Origin: Capitulum mitella
Lineage: Eukaryota > Arthropoda > Thecostraca > Pollicipedomorpha > Pollicipedidae
Assembly: GCA_030062745.1 (NCBI GenBank)
Contig: CP099840.1
Coordinates: 5,268,058-5,332,057 of the forward strand
DNA length: 64,000 nucleotides
Reading direction: 5' to 3'
The position numbers and the translations under genes are program-made. Positions 1 through 11,619 of the stretch are shown here, piece after piece. Positions within the stretch are counted from its first letter, which is position 1, and each line of letters starts with the position of its first letter. The notes beneath the pieces are model-generated. The model did no database searches, was not told the origin of the DNA, and saw only the letters and a program-made list of their open reading frames with translations.

Positions 1-108
1 CGATTGTTCTTTGCCGTGGTGACATTCTGTTCCCCGTAGATTTGACTAATTATTGCGTGATGACAAACATGAATATGCGAACATCCGAAGGCGTATAGAA
101 CAGACAAC

Positions 109-355
109 ACGAAGAGAGAAAGCGAGGGAAAGAGGGAGAAAGAGAAAGCGGAGAAAGAAAGAAAGGAGGAAAGAGAGAGGGAGACAGGGAGTGAAAGAGA
201 ACAAAAGAAAGCAAAAATGAGGGAGAGAAAAAGGGAGAGGGAGATGAAGAGAGGGAGGGAAGAGAAAAGAACGAAAGAAACAAAAATAAATGAGAAAGGG
301 GAGGAAGAGAGAGAGAGAGAAAGAGAGGAAGAGAGAAAGAGAGAGAGAGAGGGAG

Positions 356-444
<89 letters not shown>

Positions 445-478
445 CAGAGACAGAGACAGAGACAGAGAGGGAGAGTAG
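109..478. repeat. Purine tract with pure (GA)38 core
   Basis: An impure GA-rich purine tract runs from about 109. It becomes a pure GA run at 361-436 and ends in a short CAGAGA-type variant. The open frames it produces (Arg/Glu on one strand, Ser/Leu on the other) are repeat artefacts, not genes. Confidence 0.97.
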
Positions 479-732
479 CAGCAGACAGAGTGATACAGCA
501 GTTCCCAGTCGCATGAGAGACAGTTCTTCTTTGTTGCCCTGCTCTGTTTATCGGTCTCAAACTTTTGGATGCATCGAATAAGCCACGGGCGTTATATTCA
601 ATACACTTAGTCATTTTGGTTTCAGTTTTTTCGGTGACTGCAATTCAATAAAACAAAACAATGCTTTGAAGCCAAAAGACAAGCAGAACCTGACTGTTCT
701 ACGACTGATTGTCAAGCAGCACTAAAGACGCA

Positions 733-774
733 ACAACAACGTACGGACCATCGACAACAACGTACGGACCATCG
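733..774. repeat. 21-bp unit repeated twice exactly
   Basis: Two identical adjacent 21-bp copies (733-753 and 754-774), each containing CGTACGGACCATCG, lie just before the first CpG island. No function is evident. Confidence 0.9.
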
Positions 775-825
775 ACGCGCCAAAAAGGAATGACTGTGCA
801 TGACAACGCGCATGACGCCCCTGTC

Positions 826-1305
826 AGCAGCCGTCTTCGGCGCGCCGCACCTTCATGTCCGGCCGTCACCGTCACCCGTCACAGTTCGTGACCGGACGTC
901 AGATAGCGTTCGCCGCCGGCGGCGCGTGCATTACCGATGACAGCCGGCCGGCTCCTGGCGGCGCGGCGCGGCTGGCAGTCGCCCCCGTCCCATCGACCTG
1001 GTGACGCCTGTCACCTGTCACCGCGCCGTGACGGCCGGCCGTCCCCTGACGCACGGCGACGGCCGCGCTCCGAGCGCCAGTCTCGAGCCGCGCCACAACC
1101 GCCTCCGGCCCGCGGCCGCGCTCCGCCGCCATTCACGAAATAACGAACGGCTCGATAGTCGTCTCGGGCGGCGGCGGCTTTGTCTTCGGCCGGAGTGGCG
1201 CGAGCCTCGAGGGCCATGCTGATGGCGGTTCAAAAGGCCGCCGGGACGCGGACGCGGCGCCGATACTGTCAACGCACGGCGGTCGGACGGCGCGCCCGCG
1301 TGAAT
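826..1305. promoter_or_regulatory. CpG island 1 with clustered CGTCA sites
   Basis: This stretch is strongly GC- and CpG-rich against an AT-leaning background. Between about 785 and 1050 the CREB/ATF half-site CGTCA or TGACG occurs at least seven times, including three CCGTCAC copies in a row near 865-885. A GCCGCCATT word at about 1127 reads on the minus strand as an ATGGCGGC start overlapping a YY1-like motif. A CpG-island promoter is the simplest reading. Orientation is probably minus if the minus-strand start is real. Confidence 0.5.
1015..1132 (-). CDS. Candidate first coding exon in CpG island 1
   Basis: On the minus strand an ATG at 1132-1130 opens a frame beginning MAAERGRGPEAVVARLETGA. 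It can end at a TGACAG|GTGACA donor (GT at 1014-1013), leaving phase 1 after 39 codons. The ATG sits in the common ATGGCGGC context of CpG promoters. Against it: the base at -3 is T, the donor is mediocre, and GC-rich DNA gives open frames by chance (the same frame stays open to 899). The product is not recognised. This is a hypothesis from start context and donor only. Confidence 0.2.
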
Positions 1306-2500
1306 ACAGATGTTGATCGACGCTCGGCTTCAAAGGAGGGCGCGTAGAGGCCACGCAGATCGTTACGTGCCGACCGGGACGAGTCGGGGGAGGAGGCTCT
1401 TAAAAACGCTGCTTTTAGCGAGGGCGTTAAAATTCGTCACCGCGGCTTTTTTACGCAGAGTTTCACTCAGAAACTGGAGAGCGAGATATCATGTCTCTAA
1501 GTAAAATCAGATTTGGCTCTTTAGACTCATTATTAGCACATTCCAAGGTAAGGAGACGTTCCTTTTTTTAATCCCCGTACCCGTTAATGAATCGGCAGGA
1601 GTGCCCTTCCATGTCCATGTGACCCAGTTACGTTAAATGCCATCGTTTCTATACTTCTTCAAGAATCACTTCGGGTCACACCACTCCCCGTGACTTTTTT
1701 TTCTGAATCTACTCCCGCCACCGCTAACAGTTAGTGATGGGCGTCGCCAACCGGGCAAGCAGGTAGCAGGCTAGCAACGCCGCCCGGTTCGCGAGGAATG
1801 ACGTACTCCGTTATAAACTGAGGTTAGTTAAAAAACGCATACTAAAAAAAAGGGAAAACAAGGAAACAAAAAGGAAGTGAAAAGGACGAGCATATATAGT
1901 ATACTTTTGGCTTTATACTTAAGTTAACATATTTATTTATACATATAAGGTTTTGGATGTTTATATACGACATATATTATATATCATAATATATATGGCA
2001 TATATATACAAGTTCCGCGACAAGATGTGGAAAAGGTATAAATTACATGATTCCATTGATTGGCTTGATCAGCCACTGAAGTTGCTTTATGGCTGACCTC
2101 TGCATTTGTACAAAATAAACTTCTTTACAACTCCTTTGAGGGTTATTTTATTTCTTATCACTGTACATTACGCTGCCACTGGGCTTCTCTGGCGATAAAT
2201 TTTAATTGTCGTGAATGGTGGAGTGGCGTTTTTAGAGACTGCAGAAAGCAAGTGCATCTTTAACCAGATTTTGTATGTAACGTCTTGGGCAAATGGTCAG
2301 TCTTGAAAGACGGGACCACTGACCATTCTGCCTCCTCCTCCCCTTCTGACGTCCCTGTTTCTATTACCCGCGGTTCACTGTCAGATTTTTTTCCTGTACT
2401 GGCGTCAATTAATTCGTACGCTCTGGTGGTTTACTGTATATATAACAAAACTGGCAATAGTTGGTGCCGGTTTGCAAATCAAAATAAAAAGTTACTAATG
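1306..2500. other. No gene seen
   Basis: This intergenic-looking DNA turns strongly TA-rich around 1890-2000. No coding region, RNA gene or repeat family was recognised. Confidence 0.6.
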
Positions 2501-3388
2501 TTAACCCTATAGGTGCGGGCCTCAGACGCACCTTATTTTTTCCTACTATTCCAAGGATTTTTGAAGAAGCTTCACAAAACTTGGGGATTTTTCTATATAT
2601 TCTTCCTACGTATTATGACAATTTTTATAATTTTATTTTGTTCAGGGGCGAAGTCAGGCCACGATTTTGGGAGGCATCTCATGCAGTTTTTGGCACTGTT
2701 GAAAGCAAAAGAAAAATGGCTGGTAAACATAAGTTTTAAGAAACAACTTGGAATTTTATATGAATGCATATATAAATAACCTGTCAAACATACAAAAATG
2801 TTTGTGCCGAACTGAGGTCACTTCAAAAGGTCAGATCAAGGTTAAAAGTCACAGTTAAGTTTTATGTGGGAAACTCTGGGCCAGTTTTAAAAATGGAAAA
2901 TCAGACAAGTATGACTCATTACGGTACCTATATCTGTTTTTGAATTTTCAGATATATATCAATTTAAGTTACGGAGATATGGCCTAGAATATTCGCACGC
3001 CTACGTTATTTCACGATGGCCATAATAGGAGTTTGGATGTATGGTGAATGAAAATGATTGGAAACGCTTCTACGCGCGCACTGGAAGGGTGTGAGTTTTG
3101 TGCCCCCCACCTATTTTTCTCGAAAATCTCGAGAACGGATCGGAGCTGGTTGCTGCTATTTTGTGACATTTATGAAATTTAATAACTTGTCGATTAACGC
3201 AGAAAAATCGAAAATAGGCCGGAAATGTTTGGAGTTTCATGCATCTGAAATCAAGCAAACATAACGAAAATAACGGTTGTCGTTGACAAATGGGAACTTT
3301 GTAAAAGGACTAGCGTTTTAGGTAAGATTACTGCGAGAACACAGCCAGACGACGTCATTCGGGCATACGTGATAGATGCACCAAGACC

Positions 3389-3690
3389 AAAGTCAAGGCC
3401 AATAAAAGTCAAGGTCATCAAAGGTCAAGGTCAACCAGCTTGTGACCTGATCCAGATTTGCTTTGCAACATGTCGATTTGTGTGAAAAATGCATTCAGAT
3501 ACACCAATAAAAACACTTGTCCGCACACTGCTACGCTTACATATGCCAGGGTCAGTAAAGGTCAAGGTCATCAAAGGTCAAGGTTAAATATATTGCGACC
3601 TGGTCCAGATTTGCTTTGCAATATGTCGATTTGTACCAAATATGCATTGAAAGACCCTAGGAAAAACGCGTTTGACACACTGATGCTCAT
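3389..3690 (+). repeat. Internal ~155-bp duplication inside copy A
   Basis: Two diverged copies (from about 3390 and about 3545) each hold an AGGTCA cluster followed by a CCAGATTTGCTTTGCAA block and ATGTCGATTTGT. Copy B at 29859-31057 has only one such unit. Confidence 0.8.
3412..3433 (+). promoter_or_regulatory. DR4 plus DR0 of AGGTCA in copy A
   Basis: AGGTCA-TCAA-AGGTCA (DR4) is followed at once by another AGGTCA (DR0). A similar set lies at 3559-3586. The embedded TCAAGGTCA is the extended half-site known for FTZ-F1/NR5A and ERR receptors. Binding is not shown; only the sequence match is seen. Confidence 0.45.
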
Positions 3691-4856
3691 GTATATATAT
3701 ACATACATACACATGCATACATAAATATAAACACTGAAAGTGATCAGATGTATCAATGTTTGCTGCCTTTACTGAAAATACGCCAAAAGATGAGTGCAGC
3801 GCTCTCGTTTACACCACTCCCGTGTTGCTCGAAATCTGATCTGCAAAAGATGAAAAAATGACGCCATAGTCAATGATCTGACATGGCTTCGACCCGAATT
3901 GCTCAGTCAAGACGTCAGATGAATGGAAGTTGTCGTATTCCACGTTTTGACGCTCAAACAAACACCCTTTTCCCGCCTCGTTCGAAAAGTTGCACAGAAT
4001 GGCCTGCCTACGGGCCGAGAAATTGTCCCAAGTTAACGTTTTCGATCCCATTTGACCTAGAAGATAATGACCTAGGGTCATGAAAATTGCACACCATGTA
4101 AATTTTTCTAAACCCACCATATCCATAAAATTCCATGACTCTAACTCTTTCTGTTTTGGAGATCAAAGAAAAGCACTTTTATTCCCCCTTCCAGAGCGCG
4201 AAACCGAAAGAGCGAAACCCCTTTCCATTGCGCGGGTTAAAACATTATGATATGACCTCAGGGCAATTCCGTGTGACTCCGAGGCCATTAAAGGTCATTT
4301 AAGTCAGAGGTCGTAAAATGACCTATAGCATGCGACCATGTCAATTACCCCTTTTCTTGTCCCTGGCGCTGCCAACATTACAAACATGGTATGTGAGACG
4401 GTTTGTTTTGATAAGTATAGCATGACCAATAAAAGGTACGAAATATTTTTGTCTTTTATGTTTTTATTCCTTTTTCAGAAAATATTCCTCCCATCTTCCA
4501 AACTTGCAGACTCCTATGAATTTTCTAAAAATTCCAAACGTAAAGGCGATTGGGAAATTCCCATTGATTAGTTCTCAGTTCATCCTAATTGCATCAACGT
4601 CGGTCGATAAACTGCAGCGGAGGCATAATAATTCAGGAAATACCCTGTTTAAGATTTTTCGTCTACACCTTTGCATCTATTTTTTCAAGATTTCCAAACT
4701 TCTGTTAATAAAAATGCAGTTTGCGTCATGCCATATTGATTGTCGTTTATTGCCACGAAATCTGACACATAATTCTCGAGATCTCAAGGGGGGTCGAATA
4801 AGTACCCCCCCATACGGGAATGCGCCCCATTGCTATGGGTAGTGGAATAGGGTTAA

Positions 4857-5552
4857 GACTTCTCATAGGCCCGTAAATAGCGACAACCTGTAGACCCGGC
4901 CATGTCCCACCTTATGTGCAAATGGGGACTCCAGCTGGCCATAAGACATCCACGTGACGCCAGACACGTCTTCCCTCCGCCTGGAGGGAAGACTCTGGAG
5001 CGCACAACGCGCCTGGACACGTGACCCAATTTCTCAGAGGTCTCCGCATCATTCCATTCAGCGTGACACGGCCATATATAACGGCTCGTACCAAGTACGG
5101 GTGGACGCGTCTGACAGCCGATCGACAAAGGAAAGAGCGTCTCATGAGTTATCGAACAACGCATGAGGGAGACTTATTGTGTTTCTGTTCAGCTTTTCCT
5201 GACAGCCTGGTTGAGTCAATCGTCTTTTGATAAAAGATGAATAAAATCATTGTTCTTACGGTTCTGAGAGAAACAATTGAGTTAAACGCTACTAATGAAC
5301 TTCTCTCTTTGAGAAGATGATTGTGAAGAACTGATAGTAATGAAAAGCGGTGTTAGTCGCCTTAGGAAATATTATGTTTCTAAGTTTGTTCTTTAAACTG
5401 AACATGGCAATATGGACACAACTTTATGTAGAACAATGCCCTTTTCATTACATTATGGTGACCTACAGGAACGGAAAGCATGTGTACAAACGATGCCATC
5501 GCCTTATAAAGAACAACGAGCTTAGTAATTTACGTGGACAACATGCATGACC
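4857..5552. other. No gene seen
   Basis: No feature was recognised. A few short open frames overlap on both strands without protein-like bias. Confidence 0.6.
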
Positions 5553-5622
5553 TTTACCACCACCAGACTGAACCAGATTTACCACCACCAGATTGAACCA
5601 ATTTACCACTAGGCACCAGATT
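5553..5622. repeat. ~25-bp minisatellite, about 3 units
   Basis: Three tandem units share TTTACCACCACCAGATTGAA; the last carries a small insertion. Confidence 0.85.
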
Positions 5623-5924
5623 GAACAGAGCATGTCGAAAACCGTCTGTTTATTGTCTGGACCTTTCTCAGTACCCATGACGGTGAAGGATGCACGACAA
5701 CATGAATATAAGCCGCGCCGCTTCCCATTCCATTGGTTTTAACAGTTAGAGACTTAAAACTTTCGACAGTTTACTTTGCTTGGAACTACGTAGGACGAGA
5801 AGCACCCATCAGGCCTTGCCATAGATACAAAGGAAGGGCAAAGCCAACACGTATGACCTCAACCGATGCCACAGCAGAGGTCAAAGTACAACAGGCAACA
5901 AAGTGCTGGCCTGCCATCCGTGGC

Positions 5925-6185
5925 GAAGGTTGCACGCAGATCACTCCGCGAGAGCTGGAGCCGAAGAGGCGGGTGCGAAGCGATGTCGAGATTCAACCTC
6001 TCCACTGGCGATGGGCGGCGCGTCCAAACACGGCCACCGGAAGCGGAAACGGCCGGCGGAAATGGCGGTCGATCGGGGCCGGAGGCCGGCCACGACCTGA
6101 CGAACCGTCCCGGCTGACATGGTCGTGACGACTCCCGGAATCGTCGCCGGTCGTGGTCGCCGTGTTCGCAGCTGAGGTCCCCGAT
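5925..6185 (+). promoter_or_regulatory. GC-rich patch with ETS and YY1-like sites
   Basis: The patch contains ACCGGAAGC at 6036-6044 (ETS consensus) and AAATGGCGG at 6060-6068 (YY1-like, overlapping an ATG at 6062). This pair is typical of TATA-less promoters. The ATG frame stops after 12 codons and no donor lies inside it, so no coding exon is called. Confidence 0.35.
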
Positions 6186-6423
6186 GATGGAACGAACATG
6201 CTGAGGAGTTCAGCGAGGCCGCTGGTTGACCTCGATGACGGAGGAAGTTCTAATAATGGTGTCCAGTTTCTGAGCCTAGGGCTGTGAAATCGGACACCTC
6301 GGTCCTCAGCATCTTTTTATGATCGGGGCTAAAAAATGCAGAACTGGAATCATATGTTTCAAATGCGTAGCGACTTCTGCGTTTTTACCCGTCACGTATT
6401 ATCAGGAGACTAGGTGTACATCC

Positions 6424-6475
6424 GCCCCAAACCATTCATGCCCCAAACCATTCATGGCCCGAACCATTCATGCCC
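6424..6475. repeat. 16-bp minisatellite, three units
   Basis: The unit GCCCCAAACCATTCAT is repeated three times with two substitutions in the third copy. Confidence 0.92.
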
Positions 6476-7715
6476 CGGACCCCAAAGCGTTCAAGTGCAG
6501 TGCAGTTAGCTTTAAACATTCAAACGCTTAACATGCGAGAGGAACTATGGACTCTTTCAGCTCACACATCCTTATCATTACCAACTGCCATATCTACTCT
6601 TTCGCGGAATGTTATGGACAGGGCTCTTGTTAGGTTATGCTTTTAACCATGATCGGGAAAAACCTTCAGATTTAACCAACTAAGTTATGTTCTGGTTGAG
6701 CCATGCACTTAAAGTTCTAGGTCAGATTATGCTTTCCTGTCCCGGATCCTCCGGCCGTGCGTAAAGATTCTTACTAGATGCGTCACAGACGTCAAACGCA
6801 GTAGTATCTTTCGAATCTGTCATTTCTGCCACTGGGACGAGAGTTGCTCTGTTCGACACGCTATGTGGGTCTTCTTTCGAAACCCCGACATCGCATTTCG
6901 TCCTTCCCACTACATCAGCACGTGCTAGTCCCACAAGTGACGCGACTCGGGAGAAGCAGGGCTCACGCGGCGGTTTCAGACTTCAGAGAGGCGGAGGGAT
7001 CCTCCGACGGTGTCGCTGCTGGTCGTGTCGGCGCCCGGCCGAAAACGGGCAGGCTTTCGCCGTTTGGTGGTTCCCGGGGAGGAATTCGCCGGGATGGTGG
7101 AGCTGCAGCACAGGTGCGTCGACGGTCCGAACGGGTGACACGTGACTCGTTGCACCTGATGCCGTCCTGGAGCTGAAGGTCTGCCGAGCGCATAAAAAGG
7201 TGAGCACGGATGGTGTGACTTGAGGCGAGGGGAGGCAGGGAATCTTGGGACACCGACGGTGTTGGGGCTGAAAAGGCTGCTTTTGCTAGATGACTGGGCA
7301 ACATCTATGGACTGCCTGATTAAATAGCCAACCCGGGGTAGCATCCAAGCAAGTCTTGAGGCTTGCTCTAACTTCCACTGAATGAAAAACGGGTTTCACT
7401 GACCTGCGCAAATATCTTAAATATATTGATATATTCCCTGTTTAGACCCGAAGCCATTTCATTGTTCATCGTATGGCCCCGTGCCGCACCATTGTTCAAA
7501 AATACCATTACTCGCGCTCGCAAAGGTATTACTGAAGTGAGATGTGTTAGCGTTGGATCTTTGTTAATAGGACTCGTGAGATATCCATCTCCAGTATTTG
7601 CTCTACATAATAAGTCTACTGGAACTTGGATTTCAGCTTTTCAGCGTATGGGGAGGATGGCTGTCCTGTTGTATTTTAAAACAGACACCATCTCTTGGGA
7701 AGAAGCAAAACAATG
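6476..7715. other. No gene seen; mild GC-rich patch 6950-7160
   Basis: The moderately GC-rich patch at 6950-7160 gives overlapping open frames on both strands, as expected from composition. Nothing was recognised. Confidence 0.5.
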
Positions 7716-8045
7716 TCAGGCCTCGTATGAAATCGACACGTTCTTTTGAATCGGTATGAGATCCTGGCAGCTAGGCCAGGCGAGCCGGGTTGACTCAGTG
7801 CAGGGCAGAGGGAACTCGTTAAATGCAAGAGGATTTCGAAAGTTCTTGACTGATGCGATTGCCTCGACCAACTTTTCGTTCTCTGGAATGCCGTTGACGT
7901 ATTCTGTCGCCTCTGATGAATAATCGATGGCCTTTTCCAGCACCAGTCAGGGATGTCTGACGCAAGAGACTGTATCAACCTGACGGTCCAGGCAGACGTC
8001 AAAGAGAGGCTGAACGTTCTCTGCCTTGGTGCCCCTGCACGTCTT
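7716..8045 (-). pseudogene. Unrecognised coding-like fragment, possibly a broken gene or exon
   Basis: On the minus strand, 7716-7943 reads as a frame with natural-looking codon use, including LEKAIDYSSEATEYVNGIPE and then NEKLVEAIASVKNFRNPLAF. Just upstream in the same frame, a piece reading NVQPLFDVCLDRQVDTVSC ends at a TGA immediately before the fragment. This could be a decayed coding segment or chance. I could not place it in a family. The low-GC surroundings make a chance frame less likely than in the islands. Confidence 0.25.
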
Positions 8046-8116
8046 GTTTTGTGTTCTTCAGTGATTATCAAGATGGCTCTTAAGAACGCAAAAAGAGATG
8101 CATCGATTTGACCCAT

Positions 8117-8660
8117 GAATGAGAAGGCGTGCCAGTCCTGAAAAATGCCCTATATTCTTTAATATGTAAAATACAATAAAAAAAAACGCAATACAAGTAT
8201 ATATACACAGTGTTTACCATTCAAGCTGTAGTTTTGCACAAAGCGAAGACATTTTCAGACACGAGATCCGTCAGATTTGTAACATTCAACCATCCTTGAG
8301 CCGGAAAACTCGTAAATCTGCACCAGGAACGTGCACTCATGGTCCGGGGGATTCTCCAGTCATTGATATGTAATCCTAGGCGACGAAAAACTTATCCGCA
8401 CACACTCAATGGACAGTCTATGCACTGCTGATGCACAAGACACCAATTTAAAATTCGCGAGGCTTTCCCTTCCGAGCGCAGAACACGTTCACATACAAAG
8501 ACGGCGACCTCCTGCCCTCGTCTGCGTGAGGCGTGACATAATGCATGGCCTGATAAATGTGAAAAACCTTTGTCATGCGAGCTGATGTTCGTTCTTGGAT
8601 AGCAAAGATGCAGCGGGACTCACATAAAACAAACGTGATACGAATCGATCAGTAGCGTCG
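8117..8660. other. No gene seen
   Basis: AT-rich sequence with a short poly-A at about 8180; nothing recognised. Confidence 0.55.
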
Positions 8661-8664
8661 GAAG

Positions 8665-8817
8665 CTCTGTGAGATGGAGCGGGGGGGGGGCAAAATTGAT
8701 TTTTACCTCGTTTCTTCCCATGCACCGTCATTGGGTTAATGTTAAATGGTGCCCAAAGTAATGGGGCGGCAGACCTCCGCCCAGCCCCCCCCCCCTCCCC
8801 CGATTACTAAACCCCTG
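8665..8817 (-). mobile_element. Possible hAT-like MITE remnant (one end)
   Basis: Reading in from 8817 on the minus strand, the end CAGGGGTTTAGTAATCGGGG followed by a G-run has the layout of many hAT-type MITE termini. A G-run at about 8682-8691 marks a possible other end, but no matching terminus or 8-bp target duplication was found. Confidence 0.3.
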
Positions 8818-8981
8818 GAAACAATCTAATGGGAAAGTTTCTAGAAAATTACAACAGTAAACTGAATAACAACGCAGAATTAAAGTGGGCTTCGCACCAT
8901 GGCAGCGCATAACGTTTTTTTCATGGACGTATGGATACAGCACAGCCAGAATCGGCCGGTGGGAGGGGTGCTGACGCTCAC

Positions 8982-9047
8982 ACTGTCTCCAGCCCAGACG
9001 TCGGCGCCGGGCGGCTCCGTGACGTCATCTGGCGTCACCGCCGCCAT
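8982..9047 (-). CDS. Candidate first coding exon in CpG island 2
   Basis: On the minus strand ATGGCGGCGG starts at 9047 (G at -3, G at +4) and reads MAAVTPDDVTEPPGADVWAG then DS. It reaches a GACAGT|GTGAGC donor (GT at 8981-8980) in phase 0. The frame would otherwise continue to a stop after about 55 codons. The non-G base before the donor weakens the call. The product is not recognised. Confidence 0.22.
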
Positions 9048-9308
9048 CGGCCGCCCGACAGGCCGACGGGCGAGCTGCGGGCCAGGCGGAACCTCACGGC
9101 TCCGTCGCTGCCGCCCGCACTCTCGGCGGCTCCGCGGCCAGCGCGCTCCGCTCCCCGCGCGGGTGATTATCTAATTAGAGCGTTTAACAAACAGACCCGG
9201 CGGCGGGACCGGGGAGCGCATCTGTGAGCGGTCGGCGGACTGCCGGCCGCCGGCCATCGATCGCCGCAGGGAAAAGGGCCGCCCACCGAGCGTGTTTGAC
9301 CCCGGCGA
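8988..9308. promoter_or_regulatory. CpG island 2 with perfect CRE and homeodomain word
   Basis: This GC-rich island holds a full palindromic CRE (TGACGTCA, 9020-9027), a second CGTCAC at 9033, GCCGCCAT at 9040 and an AT-rich core GATTATCTAATTAG at 9165-9178 containing TAATTAG. CREs in CpG islands are usual promoter elements. The TAATTA core suggests homeodomain input. Confidence 0.5.
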
Positions 9309-11095
9309 GATAACACTGGCAGCCTCCAGTGGGCCCATTCGCGGGCGATGTGGCGTGAATGAGCGCTCCGAGGGCATCTGAGACCAGATCAGAGGGGGGG
9401 GGGGGCTCTTGAGCCGCGGCCAGCTGTCGGACAGTCTGTGGGGAAGTCTGGTTCAGTTTCAGGCCTTGGCGTGCTTCCCGATGTCTGGCCTCGGGCCGCG
9501 AGCGCTGTGGTTCGATAGCGGCGTTAGTAACGCCAGAGTCGCCGGCGAAATGGAAGCCTATCTCGAGAAACATCTGCGGTTTAATGCGAACCGGAGTGAG
9601 CCCGATCGGGCGTGACATCGTGTCAGCAACATCAATGCTTCAGCGTGGATATTTCGGGATCAGCAGCTGCCAACTCATCCGGCTACTGAAGGTCGCTTGC
9701 GTTTTGTCAATGTCAAGGATTTCTCAAACGTTCACCGAAACCACGAGGAATTCCGTGAATGAATCATATAATTTCATCGTAAGTTTGATTCGCCATCAGA
9801 ACTCTGCCGCATGACAGATCAACTGACCAACAGGCACAACCAACAGACAAATGGGACGGTGCGAGGCTTTCGTACTGATTCTGGGAAACGCTCCGCGCTG
9901 TGTAAGCCGAGAATAAGAGTGTCGTGTTTGGGAATAAGATCCTGGTCTCCTGGCCAGGGACATCACCAAGCAGCGGATCCTCGCGTTGTCAGAGCTTTGG
10001 TCTCTGATGGCATGTGGGCGAAGATGTGCTTTCAGCAAGGGACTCAAACAAAAGAGATATGTTTCAGAAGACGGCGGACGACGTGTCCTAAATTAACCCT
10101 ACATACCATGCTCCATCAAGGTACCCTACTTCTGGACGTGGTCTCGTTACATCATTTTTTGTCGCCTGCAGCGTGACGATTTTTCCAACATAAGAACATC
10201 TTCGAGGTTAGCTCAACGCACTGTCATTCTAGAATATACATTTTCTGACTGCCTAGGAAAATAAGACATGCAGATAGGGGAGCACGGAATGTTACACGTC
10301 CTTAGACGTCTCTGTGTCGCTTTAGCGGCCATTCCTGCGCCATCCTATACAACCAGAAGTCAAGATAAATGGAACGGCAGTTCAAATAAATTGGTCTGAA
10401 TCTACGAAGGTGGGCTCCGATCCCACTAAATGAAGCCATTAGATGCAATTTGAAAACATCCGTTATTGGCCAAAACCTTAATGGTCCCGGCATTCTAAGT
10501 AATATTTTGAGAAAATGTTAAGATGAATGTTTGTTTCGAAAAATCGCAGCACGAAACAAGAATGGCGCTGTTGGTAAACGCTACCAAAATTACAGTTCGT
10601 CAGACAATAGCCAGCACGGAAAACATTTCATCTTCATCAATAAACTGTTCAGACGGTGTTGCTAAAAAATGGAAAACCCAAATGCAAATCTTGGTCTACT
10701 TTTCACAAGAGGATCTAGTTCGTTCCAGAAAAATCACTAGTGATGATTTACGTTCGCAATGTTCGGAAAAATACCTAGGATCCTTATAAAGTGTAATTGT
10801 TTAAAAAGTATATTCTGCGGTCATCCACCGACATGATACAATGTGTGCCTGCGCAGCGCAATGAACGCCAGCGTTTATCAGCCTGCGCGCTCGTGACGTT
10901 ACACCATGGCTGTAAAAAGGACGCGGCCGAATATGACGCACAGAAGAACCGTGGGAAATCGTTTTTTACCTCTGAAAGTGGAAAGTTTCGAGACGAGGTA
11001 TGCATTACACATTGGCAACACATATTTGTCTTCTAGGACTGCAGGCCACATATATTGGCTATTGGTCAAAACCCGGGTTGAAATGGAGCACTCCC
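9309..11095. other. No gene seen; G-run near 9395
   Basis: A poly-G stretch lies near 9393-9405. The rest shows no recognisable coding or repeat feature. Confidence 0.5.
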
Positions 11096-11129
11096 TTTAG
11101 CCTGCGCACTGATGGGTCCCCAAAATTTG

Positions 11130-11450
11130 CAGAAACTGATGAGGTGAGGGAGGTTGACCACACGCAAACCTCAGCTGTTTGTCGACGTACCCGGGTGAAA
11201 TTTTGCACGCAGAAAGCTTGCAGTATTGCGACAGCAATGATGCATACAAAATACGTGTCATCACCGACTAAGGTCAGCGCTAAGGTCAACATAGGTCAAT
11301 GACGCTGACCGCCCGTATCTCAGCTGTTTTTTTGACATATTTGCGTGAAATTTTGTAGGCAGCATCCTGGCTTCATTGCTGTGATGTGTGTCAACTGTAT
11401 TGCTGTGATGCCTGCTGTGATTTCCTGTGATGATGTGTAAAAACAACGTG
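11130..11450. repeat. Two ~150-bp tandem units with AGGTCA sites
   Basis: CTCAGCTGTTT followed by GTGAAATTTTG recurs at about 11169 and 11318. AGGTCA half-sites lie between the copies (about 11270-11300). This is an old segmental duplication or an unclassified repeat. Confidence 0.6.
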
Positions 11451-11619
11451 TGTGCTCTATTGAGGTCATCTTAGATGACAGTGACAATCAATGACATTGC
11501 TAGCGAGCTGCTGGCTCCTGTTGTCTATTTTCTACCATATTCTCAAATAAAAGATGTCCAGTTATCTTCCCCACCTCTGTTTTTTTTAACAAGTATTTAA
11601 CAGTCCTTATCTCGTCCCA

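Larger units (their letters stand above)
3073..4236 (+). mobile_element. Second TTAA-flanked non-autonomous element, copy A (nested)
   Basis: This 1164-bp element has inverted ends: CGCGCGCACTGGAAGGG on the left, and CCCGCGCAATGGAAAGGGG reading in from the right. It is flanked by TCTA (3069-3072) and TTAA (4237-4240). Relative to the related element at 35079-36301 it sits at a TTTAAA in the host element, so the target was probably TTAA. It aligns with copy B at 29859-31057. It has no coding capacity. The autonomous parent is unknown; piggyBac-like or Kolobok-like are both possible. Confidence 0.75.
2501..4856 (-). mobile_element. piggyBac-like TTAA element, copy 1 (hosts a second element)
   Basis: The outer limits are TTAA-CCCTAT at 2501 and GAATAGGG-TTAA ending at 4856: an intact TTAA target duplication with inverted termini starting CCCTAT, as in piggyBac-type elements. 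Without the insertion at 3073-4236 the element would be about 1.19 kb. In reverse complement it aligns along its whole length with the copy at 35079-36301, on both sides of the insertion. No transposase frame is present, so it is non-autonomous. Kolobok elements also use TTAA, so piggyBac is the better but not the only assignment. Confidence 0.8.

Noticed and set aside
50-516. Long Ser/Leu- and Arg/Glu-rich open frames
   Set aside because: Produced entirely by the GA microsatellite; the same happens at 47131-47626.
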